A stretch of 64,000 bases of DNA from Bacillota bacterium (GTDB lineage: Bacteria > Bacillota > Clostridia > Lachnospirales > Lachnospiraceae), in the NCBI GenBank assembly GCA_023407575.1, contig JAEYLX010000049.1, positions 310,001 through 374,000 of the forward strand, written 5' to 3'. Every line of letters starts with the position of its first letter. Position 1 is the stretch's first letter. Below the pieces are notes generated by a model, which worked only from the letters and a program-made list of their open reading frames with translations, ran no database searches and had not been told where the DNA came from. The translations under genes were made by a program, and so were the position numbers. Below, in pieces: positions 33,386-42,259 of this stretch.

Positions 33386-34276
33386 TTATTTTTCAACTCT
33401 ATTTCTTCCGTTATGTTTTGCTTCGTAGAGCTTACCGTCCGCTAGTTCCAATACTTCATTCATAGTAACATGCTTGCCTGGCATAATTGTATGAATACCA
33501 AAGCTAGCTGTTATTTGAAACTTTTTATTTCCATAGGTTATTACACTTTTTTCTACTTTTTTGCGTAATCTTTCTGCTATCTGTCCAGCAACTTCATTAT
33601 TGGCTCCTGGGAGACAGATTAGAAATTCTTCTCCTCCGAAGCGAGCTACCCAATCAGTTGTTCGATTAAGTCCTTGGGAAAGTAACTGTGCAAATCTCTT
33701 TAATGCTCTATCCCCACACAAATGACCGTATGTATCATTTACTTTTTTAAAATAATCAATATCAACCATAATAATTGAAATGCTTTTCTCTGAATGTCTT
33801 GCATGTTTTATTTCCTCTGGTAATTTCTCATTAATATACCTTCTATTGTACACTCCGGTTAACGAGTCCTTTAACACAAGGTTATTCATCTTATCAATTA
33901 CTTCATGCATCTCAGAATAAATATTGCTATGATTAGTTTCTAGAATTAAACTGCTGGTTGCATTAATAATAATCTCTATTACAACTCTCCGATCAGGTAA
34001 ATCCACTGGAATTGCAATAATGAAAAACACATTATCTTTATTATATTCCATCTTTGTATAGGTTTTATCATCCTGATATGCTTTTATGGAAATACAATTT
34101 TCACAGACCCTATTTTTACCCAAAAGCTCAAAGCAATGAAATCCAGTAGGAGCTGAATCCACACTATTATGAAATAATACTGTGTGCTCTAATGGATCAA
34201 TCACTCGAATATGATCAAACGCTTTTTCTAATATACCATACTTAATAATTAATTCTTCTAATTCTTTATTACACAT
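33386..34276 (-). CDS. Diguanylate cyclase (GGDEF) with a Cys-containing sensor domain
   Basis: Makes cyclic-di-GMP. The 296-residue protein has a PAS-like sensor at about 5-120 containing CENC, then a GGDEF domain at about 130-296 with the active site RFGGEEFLI. The inhibitory I-site RxxD (RTTD) is placed five residues before GGEEF, so product feedback is expected. No membrane segment. The ATG at 34276 is preferred over an upstream GTG because AAGGA lies between them. It is a possible opponent of the HD-GYP protein at 4620-6581. Confidence 0.9.
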   Translation of the reverse strand: MCNKELEELIIKYGILEKAFDHIRVIDPLEHTVLFHNSVDSAPTGFHCFELLGKNRVCENCISIKAYQDDKTYTKMEYNKDNVFFIIAIPVDLPDRRVVIEIIINATSSLILETNHSNIYSEMHEVIDKMNNLVLKDSLTGVYNRRYINEKLPEEIKHARHSEKSISIIMVDIDYFKKVNDTYGHLCGDRALKRFAQLLSQGLNRTTDWVARFGGEEFLICLPGANNEVAGQIAERLRKKVEKSVITYGNKKFQITASFGIHTIMPGKHVTMNEVLELADGKLYEAKHNGRNRVEK

Positions 34277-34535
34277 AGATTCCTTCTCCACTTTTGTAAT
34301 TTTAGTTAGCTGCTTAGGTCTGGTATCTCTATAGATAATTAATTATATTTTTGTCCTATGTTAACTAGGTATTTATTACTATTATATATTATAATTTTTT
34401 GTTTTTCTACATTTAATTTATTTATTTAAATTTACTAATTTTATATAACAAATATTTAAAGAAATCAAGCAAAATATATCCATTTATTGAATAATATAAA
34501 AACCCTCTGAAAATACTAATCGCGGAGGTGTTACT

Positions 34536-35027
34536 ATGATCACAAATTTTCAATTAACGACGAAAGAAAGATTTTTACTTGAGGATGCAAAAAGCCATGA
34601 GGAGCAGTGTATATTAAAATATGAGAACTATGAGAAAATTGCTGCAGACCCTCAGCTTAAGGCAGTATTTCGCACAAATGGACAGAAGGAAAAAGAGCAT
34701 TTACAGACGATTAACCAATTACTAACCGGAAAAGTACCTGATATGAACCAAGGTGGTGGACAGAATAACCAAAACAGTTCCTCATCTGCTACCCAATCTT
34801 CCAATTGGGCTTCAGGAGAATCTAGTTTTAATGCGTCTGATAAAGATTTATGTACAGACATGTTAAATACAGAGAAGTATGTTGCAGGCACTTATAATAC
34901 TGCAATCTTTGAATTCAAAGATGCTCCTGTGCGTGATGTACTTAATCACATTGAAACAGAAGAACAAAAACATGGAGAAGCAATCTTTGCTTACATGCAA
35001 AGTAAGGGCATGTATAAACCACAATAA
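34536..35027 (+). CDS. Spore coat protein, CotF-like (ferritin-like fold)
   Basis: Sporulation coat component of 163 residues. Two helical halves with Glu/His-rich helices (ERFLLEDAKSHEEQCILKYE; HIETEEQKHGEAIFAYMQSK) are split by a Gln/Asn/Ser linker at about 70-100, the usual CotF layout in clostridia. GGAGGTG precedes the ATG. It appears monocistronic; a mother-cell sigma factor promoter is likely, but I cannot point to it with confidence. Confidence 0.85.
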   Translation: MITNFQLTTKERFLLEDAKSHEEQCILKYENYEKIAADPQLKAVFRTNGQKEKEHLQTINQLLTGKVPDMNQGGGQNNQNSSSSATQSSNWASGESSFNASDKDLCTDMLNTEKYVAGTYNTAIFEFKDAPVRDVLNHIETEEQKHGEAIFAYMQSKGMYKPQ

Positions 35028-35038
35028 TTATAATGATT

Positions 35039-35084
35039 AAGGCTGAATAGCTTATGAGAAAATCTCACAATAGCTTTCAGCCTT
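35039..35084 (+). terminator. Terminator after the spore coat gene
   Basis: Stem AAGGCTG/CAGCCTT with further inner pairing (AGCT, GAGA/TCTC), then TTATTT. Confidence 0.75.
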
Positions 35085-35140
35085 ATTTGATGACTCCTTC
35101 GATGGTATTATGTATTGATACGAATGGAGCCTTTATATTA

Positions 35141-36124
35141 TTACACCATTGTCTCGATCTCTTGTCGAAGTGCTATTATTGTTTTCTCTAATTGCTCAGT
35201 AGCAAAATTCAACTGCCAATCATCTGGATAGAATCTATAGTTTGTTTCAATTATAAGAATCGCATAGAGATAAATATCATAAAGCAAGGACCTAACTGGA
35301 GCTGCCTCACGTAAGTTACCACCATATCCTTTATAGAATTCCTCAATATTATTATGGCCTCTAAAGTTAAATTCCATTAAAGGGTCAGCCCACATCGCTC
35401 TCTCATAATCAATAATTCCACTAACAGAATTATTCTGAACAAATACATTTCCATCCCATAAATCCCAATGTACCAGAAAAGGTTCTTTTACTTCTTCTAA
35501 CACAGGACTTGCCTGAAGGACAAGCTTTCTTACCTCCTCATAGGAGATACCGAGGCTTATATCCACACGTTCACCGTCCTTTAATACTTCTTCCAACATC
35601 TGGAGAAATACTTCCTTCCAGCTGTCGCCCTGCTTTTCCGTTAGAGCATAGTAACCAAAACGTTCTCCTCTGATTTGGTTTATTTCTTTACTATAGCGTC
35701 CAACTTCCTTATATATTTGCTTTTGTACATCACTTGAAATTAATTCTTTAATATTAAGTTCAAAAAAACTTTCCCCTTCTATCTTCTCCATAAAGAAGTA
35801 ATCAGCATTGCAGACACTATGAGATGCATCATAATAAAGCACCTTAGGCACAGGAACAGATGTCTTTTCATACACTAGCTGCATCGCCTCTGCTTCTGCT
35901 TTCATCATATTATGTTCATAGCTCATAACCTTGACATCTGAGGGTGGCGCAATTTTAAGAATTACTGCTCTGCCTCTCATGATTACTTCGTAGGCAACAT
36001 TGAAGAAACCACCTGTAAGCTCTTTTATTTGAACTTCTTCCAGTGCCAGGTTATCTCCAAAGGCTTTTTGTAGCATAGTAAATATTTCTTCGTTCGATTT
36101 CTTATTCTTCGTTAAGCTTTCCAT
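35141..36124 (-). CDS. Aminoglycoside-phosphotransferase-like kinase
   Basis: Small-molecule kinase of the APH/choline kinase fold, 327 residues. The catalytic loop VHWDLWDGN holds the base Asp and the Asn, and IIDYERAMWADPLMEF gives the metal-binding Asp. The N-terminal lobe has GGFFNVAYEV and ILKIAPP (Lys). AGAGAAGG precedes the ATG. Relatives phosphorylate antibiotics, choline, homoserine or sugars, and sequence alone does not tell which. It stands alone upstream of hydG in the same direction but about 105 bases away. Confidence 0.82.
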   Translation of the reverse strand: MESLTKNKKSNEEIFTMLQKAFGDNLALEEVQIKELTGGFFNVAYEVIMRGRAVILKIAPPSDVKVMSYEHNMMKAEAEAMQLVYEKTSVPVPKVLYYDASHSVCNADYFFMEKIEGESFFELNIKELISSDVQKQIYKEVGRYSKEINQIRGERFGYYALTEKQGDSWKEVFLQMLEEVLKDGERVDISLGISYEEVRKLVLQASPVLEEVKEPFLVHWDLWDGNVFVQNNSVSGIIDYERAMWADPLMEFNFRGHNNIEEFYKGYGGNLREAAPVRSLLYDIYLYAILIIETNYRFYPDDWQLNFATEQLEKTIIALRQEIETMV

Positions 36125-36229
36125 GAAATACCTTCTCTCTTGTGTGAATAAACCCTGCTTTATAATTAAATTTAAACTACACCTCTAAAGTTTGTATAAA
36201 ACTTCCTACATTATTTATCGGCAATTTAC

Positions 36230-37648
36230 TTAAAATCTGAAATCCCTGCTGCCAGTTTTAATCTTTTCTAGATTTTCTGCGGCAAGCCTCAATACTTTTT
36301 CATTTGGAATATGTTCTAATTCATTTTCAATTAATTCACTTCCCTTTATCTTTGTATCCTGGGAAGCATAGTCCTGAAGATACTCTTCCAGTGTCATCAA
36401 AGCATTTGGTTGACAACAGTTAGCAATCTGACCTGATTTTACCAAGCTCATAAATCGATCTCCGGTTCGACCCTCACGATAACAAGCAGTACAAAAACTT
36501 GGAATATGCCCAAGGGATAAAAGCCAGTTTACAATCTCATCCAGGGTTCGCTTATCATCTACATCAAACTGTGCGGAATTTTCTTCTTCCGGTTCTTCCT
36601 CGGCATATCCTCCCACACTGGTTTTGGAACCACCGCTGATTTGGGAGACCCCTAGTTTTAATACTTTTTCTCTACTCTTTTGGGACTCTCGAGTAGATAC
36701 AATAATACCTGTATAAGGAACTGCAATTCTAAGAATTGCTACAATCTTCTCAAATATTTCATCTGATATAGAGTCTTTAAAGCTTCCTGCATCTATATCC
36801 TCTGCTGGGCGAATTCGGGGAACACTGATGGTATGAGGTCCGCAGCCCATAGCAGCTTCCAAATGTTCCGCATGCATTAGGATTCCTGCAAAGTCATAAC
36901 GATACATATTAAGCCCATATAAAACTCCCAGACCAACATCATCTATTCCTGCTTCCATTGCACGATCCATCGCTTCGGTATGATAAGCATAGTTGTGTTT
37001 TGGTCCTGTCGGATGGAGATTTTCATAGTTCTCTTTATGATAGGTCTCCTGAAATAAAATATAGGTTCCAATTCCTGCATCCTTAAGTTTTACATAATCC
37101 TCAACTGTTGTAGCTGCTATATTAACATTCACTCTGCGGATAGCACCATTTTTATGTTTGATGGAGTAGATGGTATTAATGCTCTCTAATATATAATCCA
37201 ATGGATTATTCACAGGGTCTTCCCCGGCCTCCAGTGCCAAACGCTTATGTCCCATATCCTGAAGAGCAATTACTTCTCTTCGAATTTCCTCCTGCGTTAG
37301 CTTCTTACGAGAGATATGTTTATTTACAAAGTGATAGGGACAGTAGACACAACCATTTACACAATAATTTGATAGGTAGAGCGGAGCAAACATAACGATA
37401 CGATTACCATAGAATCTCTCTTTAATCTTAATGGCAAGATCATATATTTTTTGAATATCTTCCTCATGGTCACATTCCAGTAAAACAGAGGCTTCCCTAT
37501 GCGTTATTCCCTGCATCTTAGCTGCTTTTTCAAGAATATTATCAATTAATTCTCTGTTATTCTTGTTTGCACTGGCATATTCTAAGGTCTCAAGAATCTC
37601 CTCGTGACTGATGAATTCTTCTGCTTTCTTTGACATTACATTATACAT
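36230..37648 (-). CDS. hydG: [FeFe]-hydrogenase maturase HydG (radical SAM tyrosine lyase)
   Basis: Cleaves tyrosine and supplies CO, cyanide and iron for the hydrogenase H-cluster. At 472 residues it is full length. The radical-SAM cluster motif is CVNGCVYC (CX3CX2C) near residue 97, and the C-terminal auxiliary cluster cysteines are in SFCTACYREGRTGDRF and ANCCQPNAL. AAAAGGAG is spaced eight bases before the ATG. It follows hydE by 14 bases in one operon. HydF and the hydrogenase itself are not in the window. Confidence 0.95.
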   Translation of the reverse strand: MYNVMSKKAEEFISHEEILETLEYASANKNNRELIDNILEKAAKMQGITHREASVLLECDHEEDIQKIYDLAIKIKERFYGNRIVMFAPLYLSNYCVNGCVYCPYHFVNKHISRKKLTQEEIRREVIALQDMGHKRLALEAGEDPVNNPLDYILESINTIYSIKHKNGAIRRVNVNIAATTVEDYVKLKDAGIGTYILFQETYHKENYENLHPTGPKHNYAYHTEAMDRAMEAGIDDVGLGVLYGLNMYRYDFAGILMHAEHLEAAMGCGPHTISVPRIRPAEDIDAGSFKDSISDEIFEKIVAILRIAVPYTGIIVSTRESQKSREKVLKLGVSQISGGSKTSVGGYAEEEPEEENSAQFDVDDKRTLDEIVNWLLSLGHIPSFCTACYREGRTGDRFMSLVKSGQIANCCQPNALMTLEEYLQDYASQDTKIKGSELIENELEHIPNEKVLRLAAENLEKIKTGSRDFRF

Positions 37649-37662
37649 GTTCGTATCTCCTT

Positions 37663-38733
37663 TTATGAAATGTGGGCAAAAGACTCAATTGATTGATAAT
37701 CCCCACGATCAACAGCTAGCTCATAACCTATTTTCTTCATTCGATTGGAGAGGCAGAAACGACATTCGGCAGCCTCATCACCAGTACAAATCTTATTATC
37801 ATATAATTGATATTTCTTACGGACAACGGTAGGTGATAAATTCGGCATTACCACATTTGCTCCTGCCAGAATTCCCAGTTCTCTGCCATTGGGATGGATA
37901 GTACCTAATGCAGTTGTTGCAGGAATAAGCGCATTTGGAATTAATAATCTTAATATGCTAATCAATAACAGCGTCTGTTCCATGCTTCCCTTGGACTCAT
38001 TTGCAAAAGGGGTCTCATGATGAGGAAGAAATGGGCCAATCCCTATCATCTGTGGTGAAAGCTCTTTTACATATAATAAATCTTCTGCAAGATTTTCCAG
38101 CGTTTGTCCAGGGGAGCCAACCATAAAGCCAGCACCAACCTGATAACCAATTTCTTTCAAAGCTTTTAGACATTGTTTTCTATTTGCAAGTGTAAGATTC
38201 GCTGGATGAAGCTTGCGATAATGTCCATCATTGGCTGTCTCATGTCGCAATAAATATCGATCAGCCCCTGCTTTATAATATTTAAGATAACTCTCATAGC
38301 TCTTCTCACCAATGGATAGAGTGATTGCACAATCCGGGTACTCCTTCTTAATCAGCTGAACGATTTCAACAATATCCTCATCCTTATAACTGCCATCCTC
38401 ACCACCCTGTAACACGAAGGTACGAAAGTCAAGTTCATAGCCCACCTTACAGCAATTCAAGATGTCTTCCTTTGTCAAACGATAACGTTCTACCTCTCGA
38501 TTACTCCTTCTGATACCGCAGTAATAACAGTCGTTTTTACAATAATTCGTAAATTCTATTAACCCTCTGGTATAAATCTTATTGCCAAAGAATCGATGTG
38601 CAGTACGGCGAGCCTTCTCTCGAAGAATCTCATTCTCTTCCTCGGAAATATCCGATAGCAACGCAATTAATTCTTCCTTATTCAATTCTCCCTGCCTGTC
38701 GAGCTTCTCAATTAATTCTCTCGTCTTTGTCAT
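37663..38733 (-). CDS. hydE: [FeFe]-hydrogenase maturase HydE (radical SAM)
   Basis: Radical-SAM enzyme of H-cluster assembly, 356 residues. The SAM cluster motif is CKNDCYYC near residue 65, and the optional second cluster motif CX7CX2C is present near the C-terminus (CTGDEAAECRFC). ATG at 38733 is chosen because GGAG lies six bases upstream; an ATG four codons earlier overlaps that site. First gene of the hydE-hydG operon; a promoter and a structured 200-base leader with its own terminator lie upstream. Confidence 0.94.
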   Translation of the reverse strand: MTKTRELIEKLDRQGELNKEELIALLSDISEEENEILREKARRTAHRFFGNKIYTRGLIEFTNYCKNDCYYCGIRRSNREVERYRLTKEDILNCCKVGYELDFRTFVLQGGEDGSYKDEDIVEIVQLIKKEYPDCAITLSIGEKSYESYLKYYKAGADRYLLRHETANDGHYRKLHPANLTLANRKQCLKALKEIGYQVGAGFMVGSPGQTLENLAEDLLYVKELSPQMIGIGPFLPHHETPFANESKGSMEQTLLLISILRLLIPNALIPATTALGTIHPNGRELGILAGANVVMPNLSPTVVRKKYQLYDNKICTGDEAAECRFCLSNRMKKIGYELAVDRGDYQSIESFAHIS

Positions 38734-38789
38734 AAACATCTCCATTCTTAGATTGCAAATCCTACATAAACTTCACACCATAAAGACGC

Positions 38790-38991
38790 AAAAATCCCTG
38801 TGTCTATGGACACTGCCCAAGGACACAGGGATAGGTATCTAAATCATAGGATGGTAGTATGAGACAGGGACATATACTGCGATAGCACAAACCCCTTCTT
38901 TACAATACATTTCTATGTATTAGTTATTCTAATCTGTCGCCTTCCTACTTGGGCTAACCCTCATGGTCAGAACGATATTTTTGTTATTTAT
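38790..38991 (-). ncRNA. Structured ~200-nt leader or small RNA upstream of hydE
   Basis: Between the promoter at 38998-39026 and a terminator lies about 200 bases with no ORF. Minus-strand hairpins include AAUACAU/AUGUAUU, AUUAG/CUAAU and GGG/CCC, and CAUGAGGG can pair with CCC...CUCAU further on. It ends in an 11-bp stem AUCCCUGUGUC/GACACAGGGAU (38832-38794) and TTTTT, 57 bases before hydE. It can be a riboswitch or attenuator for hydEG, or an independent small RNA. I do not recognise any known class. Confidence 0.5.
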
Positions 38992-38997
38992 TTAACA

Positions 38998-39026
38998 ATT
39001 ATATTACAATTTAATTCATTTGTAAA
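38998..39026 (-). promoter_or_regulatory. Promoter of the hyd leader
   Basis: Minus-strand TTTACA (39026-39021), 17-base spacer, TATAAT (39003-38998). Confidence 0.75.
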
Positions 39027-39134
39027 TGTTATTTTATAGAACTATTTGTAGCTGTTCTGCGCCAATTAGAATATTAAATTAGCCGTGATAGCTTGCTTTC
39101 TAAGGATAATCTATTATTTAATAATCTTCTTTCA

Positions 39135-39437
39135 TTATTTCTTCAAGCACACAGTATTTGCGAGAATTATTGTTACTACTAGCGCAACCAAATACCCCCA
39201 AGGCATTAACCACTTTATTGGTGTCGGAAGTTGCCCACTGTAAGCTAACATAAGTCCAACAATTGCAGTTAGTGAACCTAACCCACAGCCCATAACGCGA
39301 CCTAATCTCTTAACATTATACCTTGACTTTTGCTCACTGCTGGCAGTATTAAATCCTGCGATTAAAAAAGTTCCTTTGCCAATAAACAAAAGAATTGACA
39401 ATATAGCCATAACTATCACTAAAATCCACGGAATCAT
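39135..39437 (-). CDS. Small membrane protein, DUF3784-like
   Basis: One hundred residues with three hydrophobic segments (about 2-20, 50-68, 77-95) and the DUF3784-type stretch FLIAGFNTASSEQKSRYNVK. Function unknown. GGAGGT precedes the ATG. It follows the acetyltransferase gene by 13 bases and is probably co-transcribed with it. Confidence 0.7.
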   Translation of the reverse strand: MIPWILVIVMAILSILLFIGKGTFLIAGFNTASSEQKSRYNVKRLGRVMGCGLGSLTAIVGLMLAYSGQLPTPIKWLMPWGYLVALVVTIILANTVCLKK

Positions 39438-39450
39438 CTTTTGTTACCTC

Positions 39451-40053
39451 CTAATATTGCAGATATTTTCTAACTACAACTATCTCTTCAAGTTTTCTTT
39501 GGGATACGAAACCTTCCTTTTCATAGATGGAAAAAGCTCCATGGTAATTATGCTGATGATTCTCTACATATATAGTTGGATATGCCTCAACATAAGTATA
39601 TCCCTCCAAAGCTGCGTCTTCAATTACTTTCTCTAAAAGCTTTGTTGCGATTCCTTTACGGCGCATGTTAGGTGCAATTGAGTAGCAAACAATTGACCTA
39701 ACTTTTTCCGTCTCCATATAATCTTCCCATAACTCCGGTGCATTTTTTTGATTGAAGGTTTCATATGCTGATCTATCATTGGTATTGCACCAACCCACAA
39801 CCTTATCATCAATATATGCCAAATAGCCTTGAAGGCTACTTTGCTCAATCATTTTTACGGCAAGTTCTCTTTTAAAACACGAACCACCCTTGGACTCATA
39901 TTCCTCTCTTTCTGCTTGCAAGACATCACTCCAATGATAGTATACACAGTAGCATCCAGCCCATTCCTCATGGTCGGTAAAACCTATATGTTCAAAATAG
40001 TATAAATAGTCCTTTATTAGCTCCAGTGTTAGTTTTTTAATTTCAATATTCAT
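39451..40053 (-). CDS. GNAT acetyltransferase
   Basis: Probable N-acetyltransferase of 200 residues. The acetyl-CoA loop reads MRRKGIATKLLEKVIEDAAL near residue 130. ATG at 40053 is set by GGAG five bases upstream. The substrate is unknown; related proteins with a Cys/Tyr-rich N-terminal part (EEWAGCYCVYYHW) are found in many clostridia. Confidence 0.82.
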   Translation of the reverse strand: MNIEIKKLTLELIKDYLYYFEHIGFTDHEEWAGCYCVYYHWSDVLQAEREEYESKGGSCFKRELAVKMIEQSSLQGYLAYIDDKVVGWCNTNDRSAYETFNQKNAPELWEDYMETEKVRSIVCYSIAPNMRRKGIATKLLEKVIEDAALEGYTYVEAYPTIYVENHQHNYHGAFSIYEKEGFVSQRKLEEIVVVRKYLQY

Positions 40054-40180
40054 AGGTTCTCCATATCGCTTCATCCGCAAGTTTATCGCGTGAATTGTAT
40101 TTTTAATTTCTGTTTGATATATAATCTATTCAAATTCTTTCATTTTCATTAAAGTCCTATTTAATTAAGCAAAATAAAAA

Positions 40181-40639
40181 TTATTCTAGCATTAATCGCA
40201 TTTCATTTTCTAAAAGCTTAAAGCCTAATTTTTCATAAACAGGCCTTCCATCTTCCGTCGCATTTAAATACAGCTCACCAACTCCAAGTTTTCTCACTTC
40301 AGAAATCACCTCTTGTAAGAGTTTGGTAGCTAAACCCTGTCTGCGATAATTCGGCAGCGTATATACATTATACACATAACCAATCTTACCTGATATATTG
40401 TAAGTCTTGGGGATAACATGTGCAAGGGTAGTAACAACACTGGCAACAATCTGATTCTCATGTGTAGCAATATAACACAATACTGTCTCTGAATTAATGT
40501 TGTTATGAAAGTACTCTGTAGTAGCCTTCATAAATTCATCAGATGCTTCCCTGTTCATAACCTCTGTAATAAATGCTTTCCTATTAGCGATAACCTTCTC
40601 CGCATCTTCTTTTGATGCCCTTTTAATTAATATATCCAT
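40181..40639 (-). CDS. GNAT acetyltransferase
   Basis: One hundred fifty-two residues. The acetyl-CoA motif is YRRQGLATKLLQEVISEVRK near residue 95, with a typical VYNVYTLPNYR lead-in and the C-terminal YEKLGF. Substrate unknown. It is the second of three small GNAT genes of this type in the window and is separated from its neighbours by short gaps. Confidence 0.83.
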   Translation of the reverse strand: MDILIKRASKEDAEKVIANRKAFITEVMNREASDEFMKATTEYFHNNINSETVLCYIATHENQIVASVVTTLAHVIPKTYNISGKIGYVYNVYTLPNYRRQGLATKLLQEVISEVRKLGVGELYLNATEDGRPVYEKLGFKLLENEMRLMLE

Positions 40640-40677
40640 ATAAATGCCCCCACGTATTCTGAAGAATGATTTTACAA

Positions 40678-41556
40678 CTAATTAAGAGAAAATCTTTCTC
40701 CTAACAAATGCGTGTACGCTTTGGGTTTTCTATACTTACCCATATCCTCTCTGTTTCGATGTTCTCTTATAGCATTCATATCAAAGGTAGCTAATACAAT
40801 GCCTTCCACCATACTATCCGCAATAATTATAGTATTATCAATTATATTTCCCTCCTTATCCCATACCATAGGATAAAAAGCACAGGAATTTCCGGCATCT
40901 TCACCTGGGGGATTGGCCATTGCGATTCCTAACATGTTCTCAAGTGCTCGAACAGATAATTCCTGCAGTCTTGGTTTCATACCGCCACAGTCGTTTGGCA
41001 TCATAATTAGCTCCGCACCTTGTAACATCAATTCTCGAGCACTTTCCGGATACTCTCTGTCATAACAGATCATTACCCCAATACATATATCATCAAAGTG
41101 ACAAACATTAAATTGGTCCCCACTTTCAAGATAACCCTCCCAATCAAAATCGCAGGTATGTACCTTACTGTACTTAAGTATTATTTCCCCTTCTCGATTG
41201 ATAATAAAAGCTGTATTTTGCGCCGATCTTTGACTTTTTGTTAATCCTGTTATCTCAATACCTATTGATAATTCTTTGGCAAGCAGACAGAAGCTTTTTA
41301 TTGATTCACTATCTTCTGTCAATAAGCTTTCCCTCCATGCGATAAATTCTGGTTTCTGCTCAACCTCTGCAAAGGGTCTTTTCTTACATAGAATGTCTGG
41401 CGGTTGATAAGAGGTTATCCAACACTCTGGAAACAGAACAAAATCTGCACCTATCTCCTTTGCCTGTCTGACATATTGAAGTCCTAACTCTGTATTTCTT
41501 TGTTGGTCACTGTTCGTAATTTTATGTTGTATCATAGCCACTTTAAAGTGTTTCAT
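40678..41556 (-). CDS. Nitrilase-superfamily carbon-nitrogen hydrolase
   Basis: Amidase or related hydrolase, 292 residues. The catalytic triad is visible: Glu in LFPECWITS, Lys in YSKVHTCDF, and Cys in GVMICYDREYPES. GGAGG precedes the ATG. Sequence cannot separate omega-amidase, carbamoylputrescine amidase and other branches. It follows the PNPOx-like gene by 16 bases in one likely operon. Confidence 0.85.
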   Translation of the reverse strand: MKHFKVAMIQHKITNSDQQRNTELGLQYVRQAKEIGADFVLFPECWITSYQPPDILCKKRPFAEVEQKPEFIAWRESLLTEDSESIKSFCLLAKELSIGIEITGLTKSQRSAQNTAFIINREGEIILKYSKVHTCDFDWEGYLESGDQFNVCHFDDICIGVMICYDREYPESARELMLQGAELIMMPNDCGGMKPRLQELSVRALENMLGIAMANPPGEDAGNSCAFYPMVWDKEGNIIDNTIIIADSMVEGIVLATFDMNAIREHRNREDMGKYRKPKAYTHLLGERFSLN

Positions 41557-41572
41557 AGTTGCTGCCTCCAGT

Positions 41573-42043
41573 TTAATCCGTTATGATGATTTCATATTGG
41601 AACGGAGATGTCTCCGCTTCTTTGAGGTTAAAGTCTATTTGATAGCCTGCACCATCCTTATAGCAAAAACCCTTATCTAATTCAACTTTTACATAGCACA
41701 TAAATTCATCCTGTTCATTATTATGCTTAAAATACCAGGGTTCAAAAACTTTCATTAATTTTTCACGTATATCTTTATTTTGAGAGAGTAAAGGATGCCC
41801 GATCTCATAAGCCCTACCCTCAAATCGGTAACAGTCCTTACAAAGGGAAACATTTGAATTATGCTCTAATTCTTGAACTTTTCGTGATTTCTTATAAGTT
41901 ACAATATAAAATGCCCCAGACTCATAATAGGTGTCAATCATACGTACCGTTGGAACATTGTCCTTTGTCGTAGCAAGTGCAAATTGTCGGTCACATGCAA
42001 ATAATTCTGTCATTGTATTCATTGCCTTTTCATATGAATTCAT
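41573..42043 (-). CDS. PNPOx-like flavin-binding protein
   Basis: One hundred fifty-six residues of the pyridoxamine-5-phosphate-oxidase-like split-barrel fold. Signs: CDRQFALATTKDNVPTVRMI, FYIVTYKKSRKVQELEHNSN and VSLC. It likely binds FMN or F420-like cofactor and reduces a small molecule; the substrate is unknown. AAGGAGGG precedes the ATG. First gene of the pair with the nitrilase-like gene. Confidence 0.8.
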   Translation of the reverse strand: MNSYEKAMNTMTELFACDRQFALATTKDNVPTVRMIDTYYESGAFYIVTYKKSRKVQELEHNSNVSLCKDCYRFEGRAYEIGHPLLSQNKDIREKLMKVFEPWYFKHNNEQDEFMCYVKVELDKGFCYKDGAGYQIDFNLKEAETSPFQYEIIITD

Positions 42044-42173
42044 TTTACATCCCTCCTTATTTATAGGCAGAATTATTCTACCAATTTATAATTGTATTTC
42101 TATTATTATAAGTGATTTACTAAAACAATTCTACCATAATTTAACAGGATAACTTTCTTTTTAGTATAGAAAA

Positions 42174-42191
42174 GAACAGCCTAAGCTGTTC
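42174..42191 (-). terminator. Short terminator
   Basis: Stem GAACAGC/GCTGTTC with a 4-base loop, followed on the minus strand by TTTTC. Confidence 0.7.
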
Positions 42192-42259
42192 TCCACTAAA
42201 TGAATATTAAGGTACCTCTTTTATGAATACAACTCTATCACAAGAGATCTTCCCCGGTT

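Noticed and set aside
38790..38991. 6S RNA or SRP RNA
   Set aside because: Size is about right, but the SRP loop GUCAGGUCCGGAAGGAAGCA is absent and the 6S long closed rod with a central bubble is not obvious. Left as an unidentified RNA.
31086..39100. Fourteen-base match AGCTTGCTTTCTAA near 31087 and near 39080
   Set aside because: Short, AT-rich and without a shared context; likely chance.
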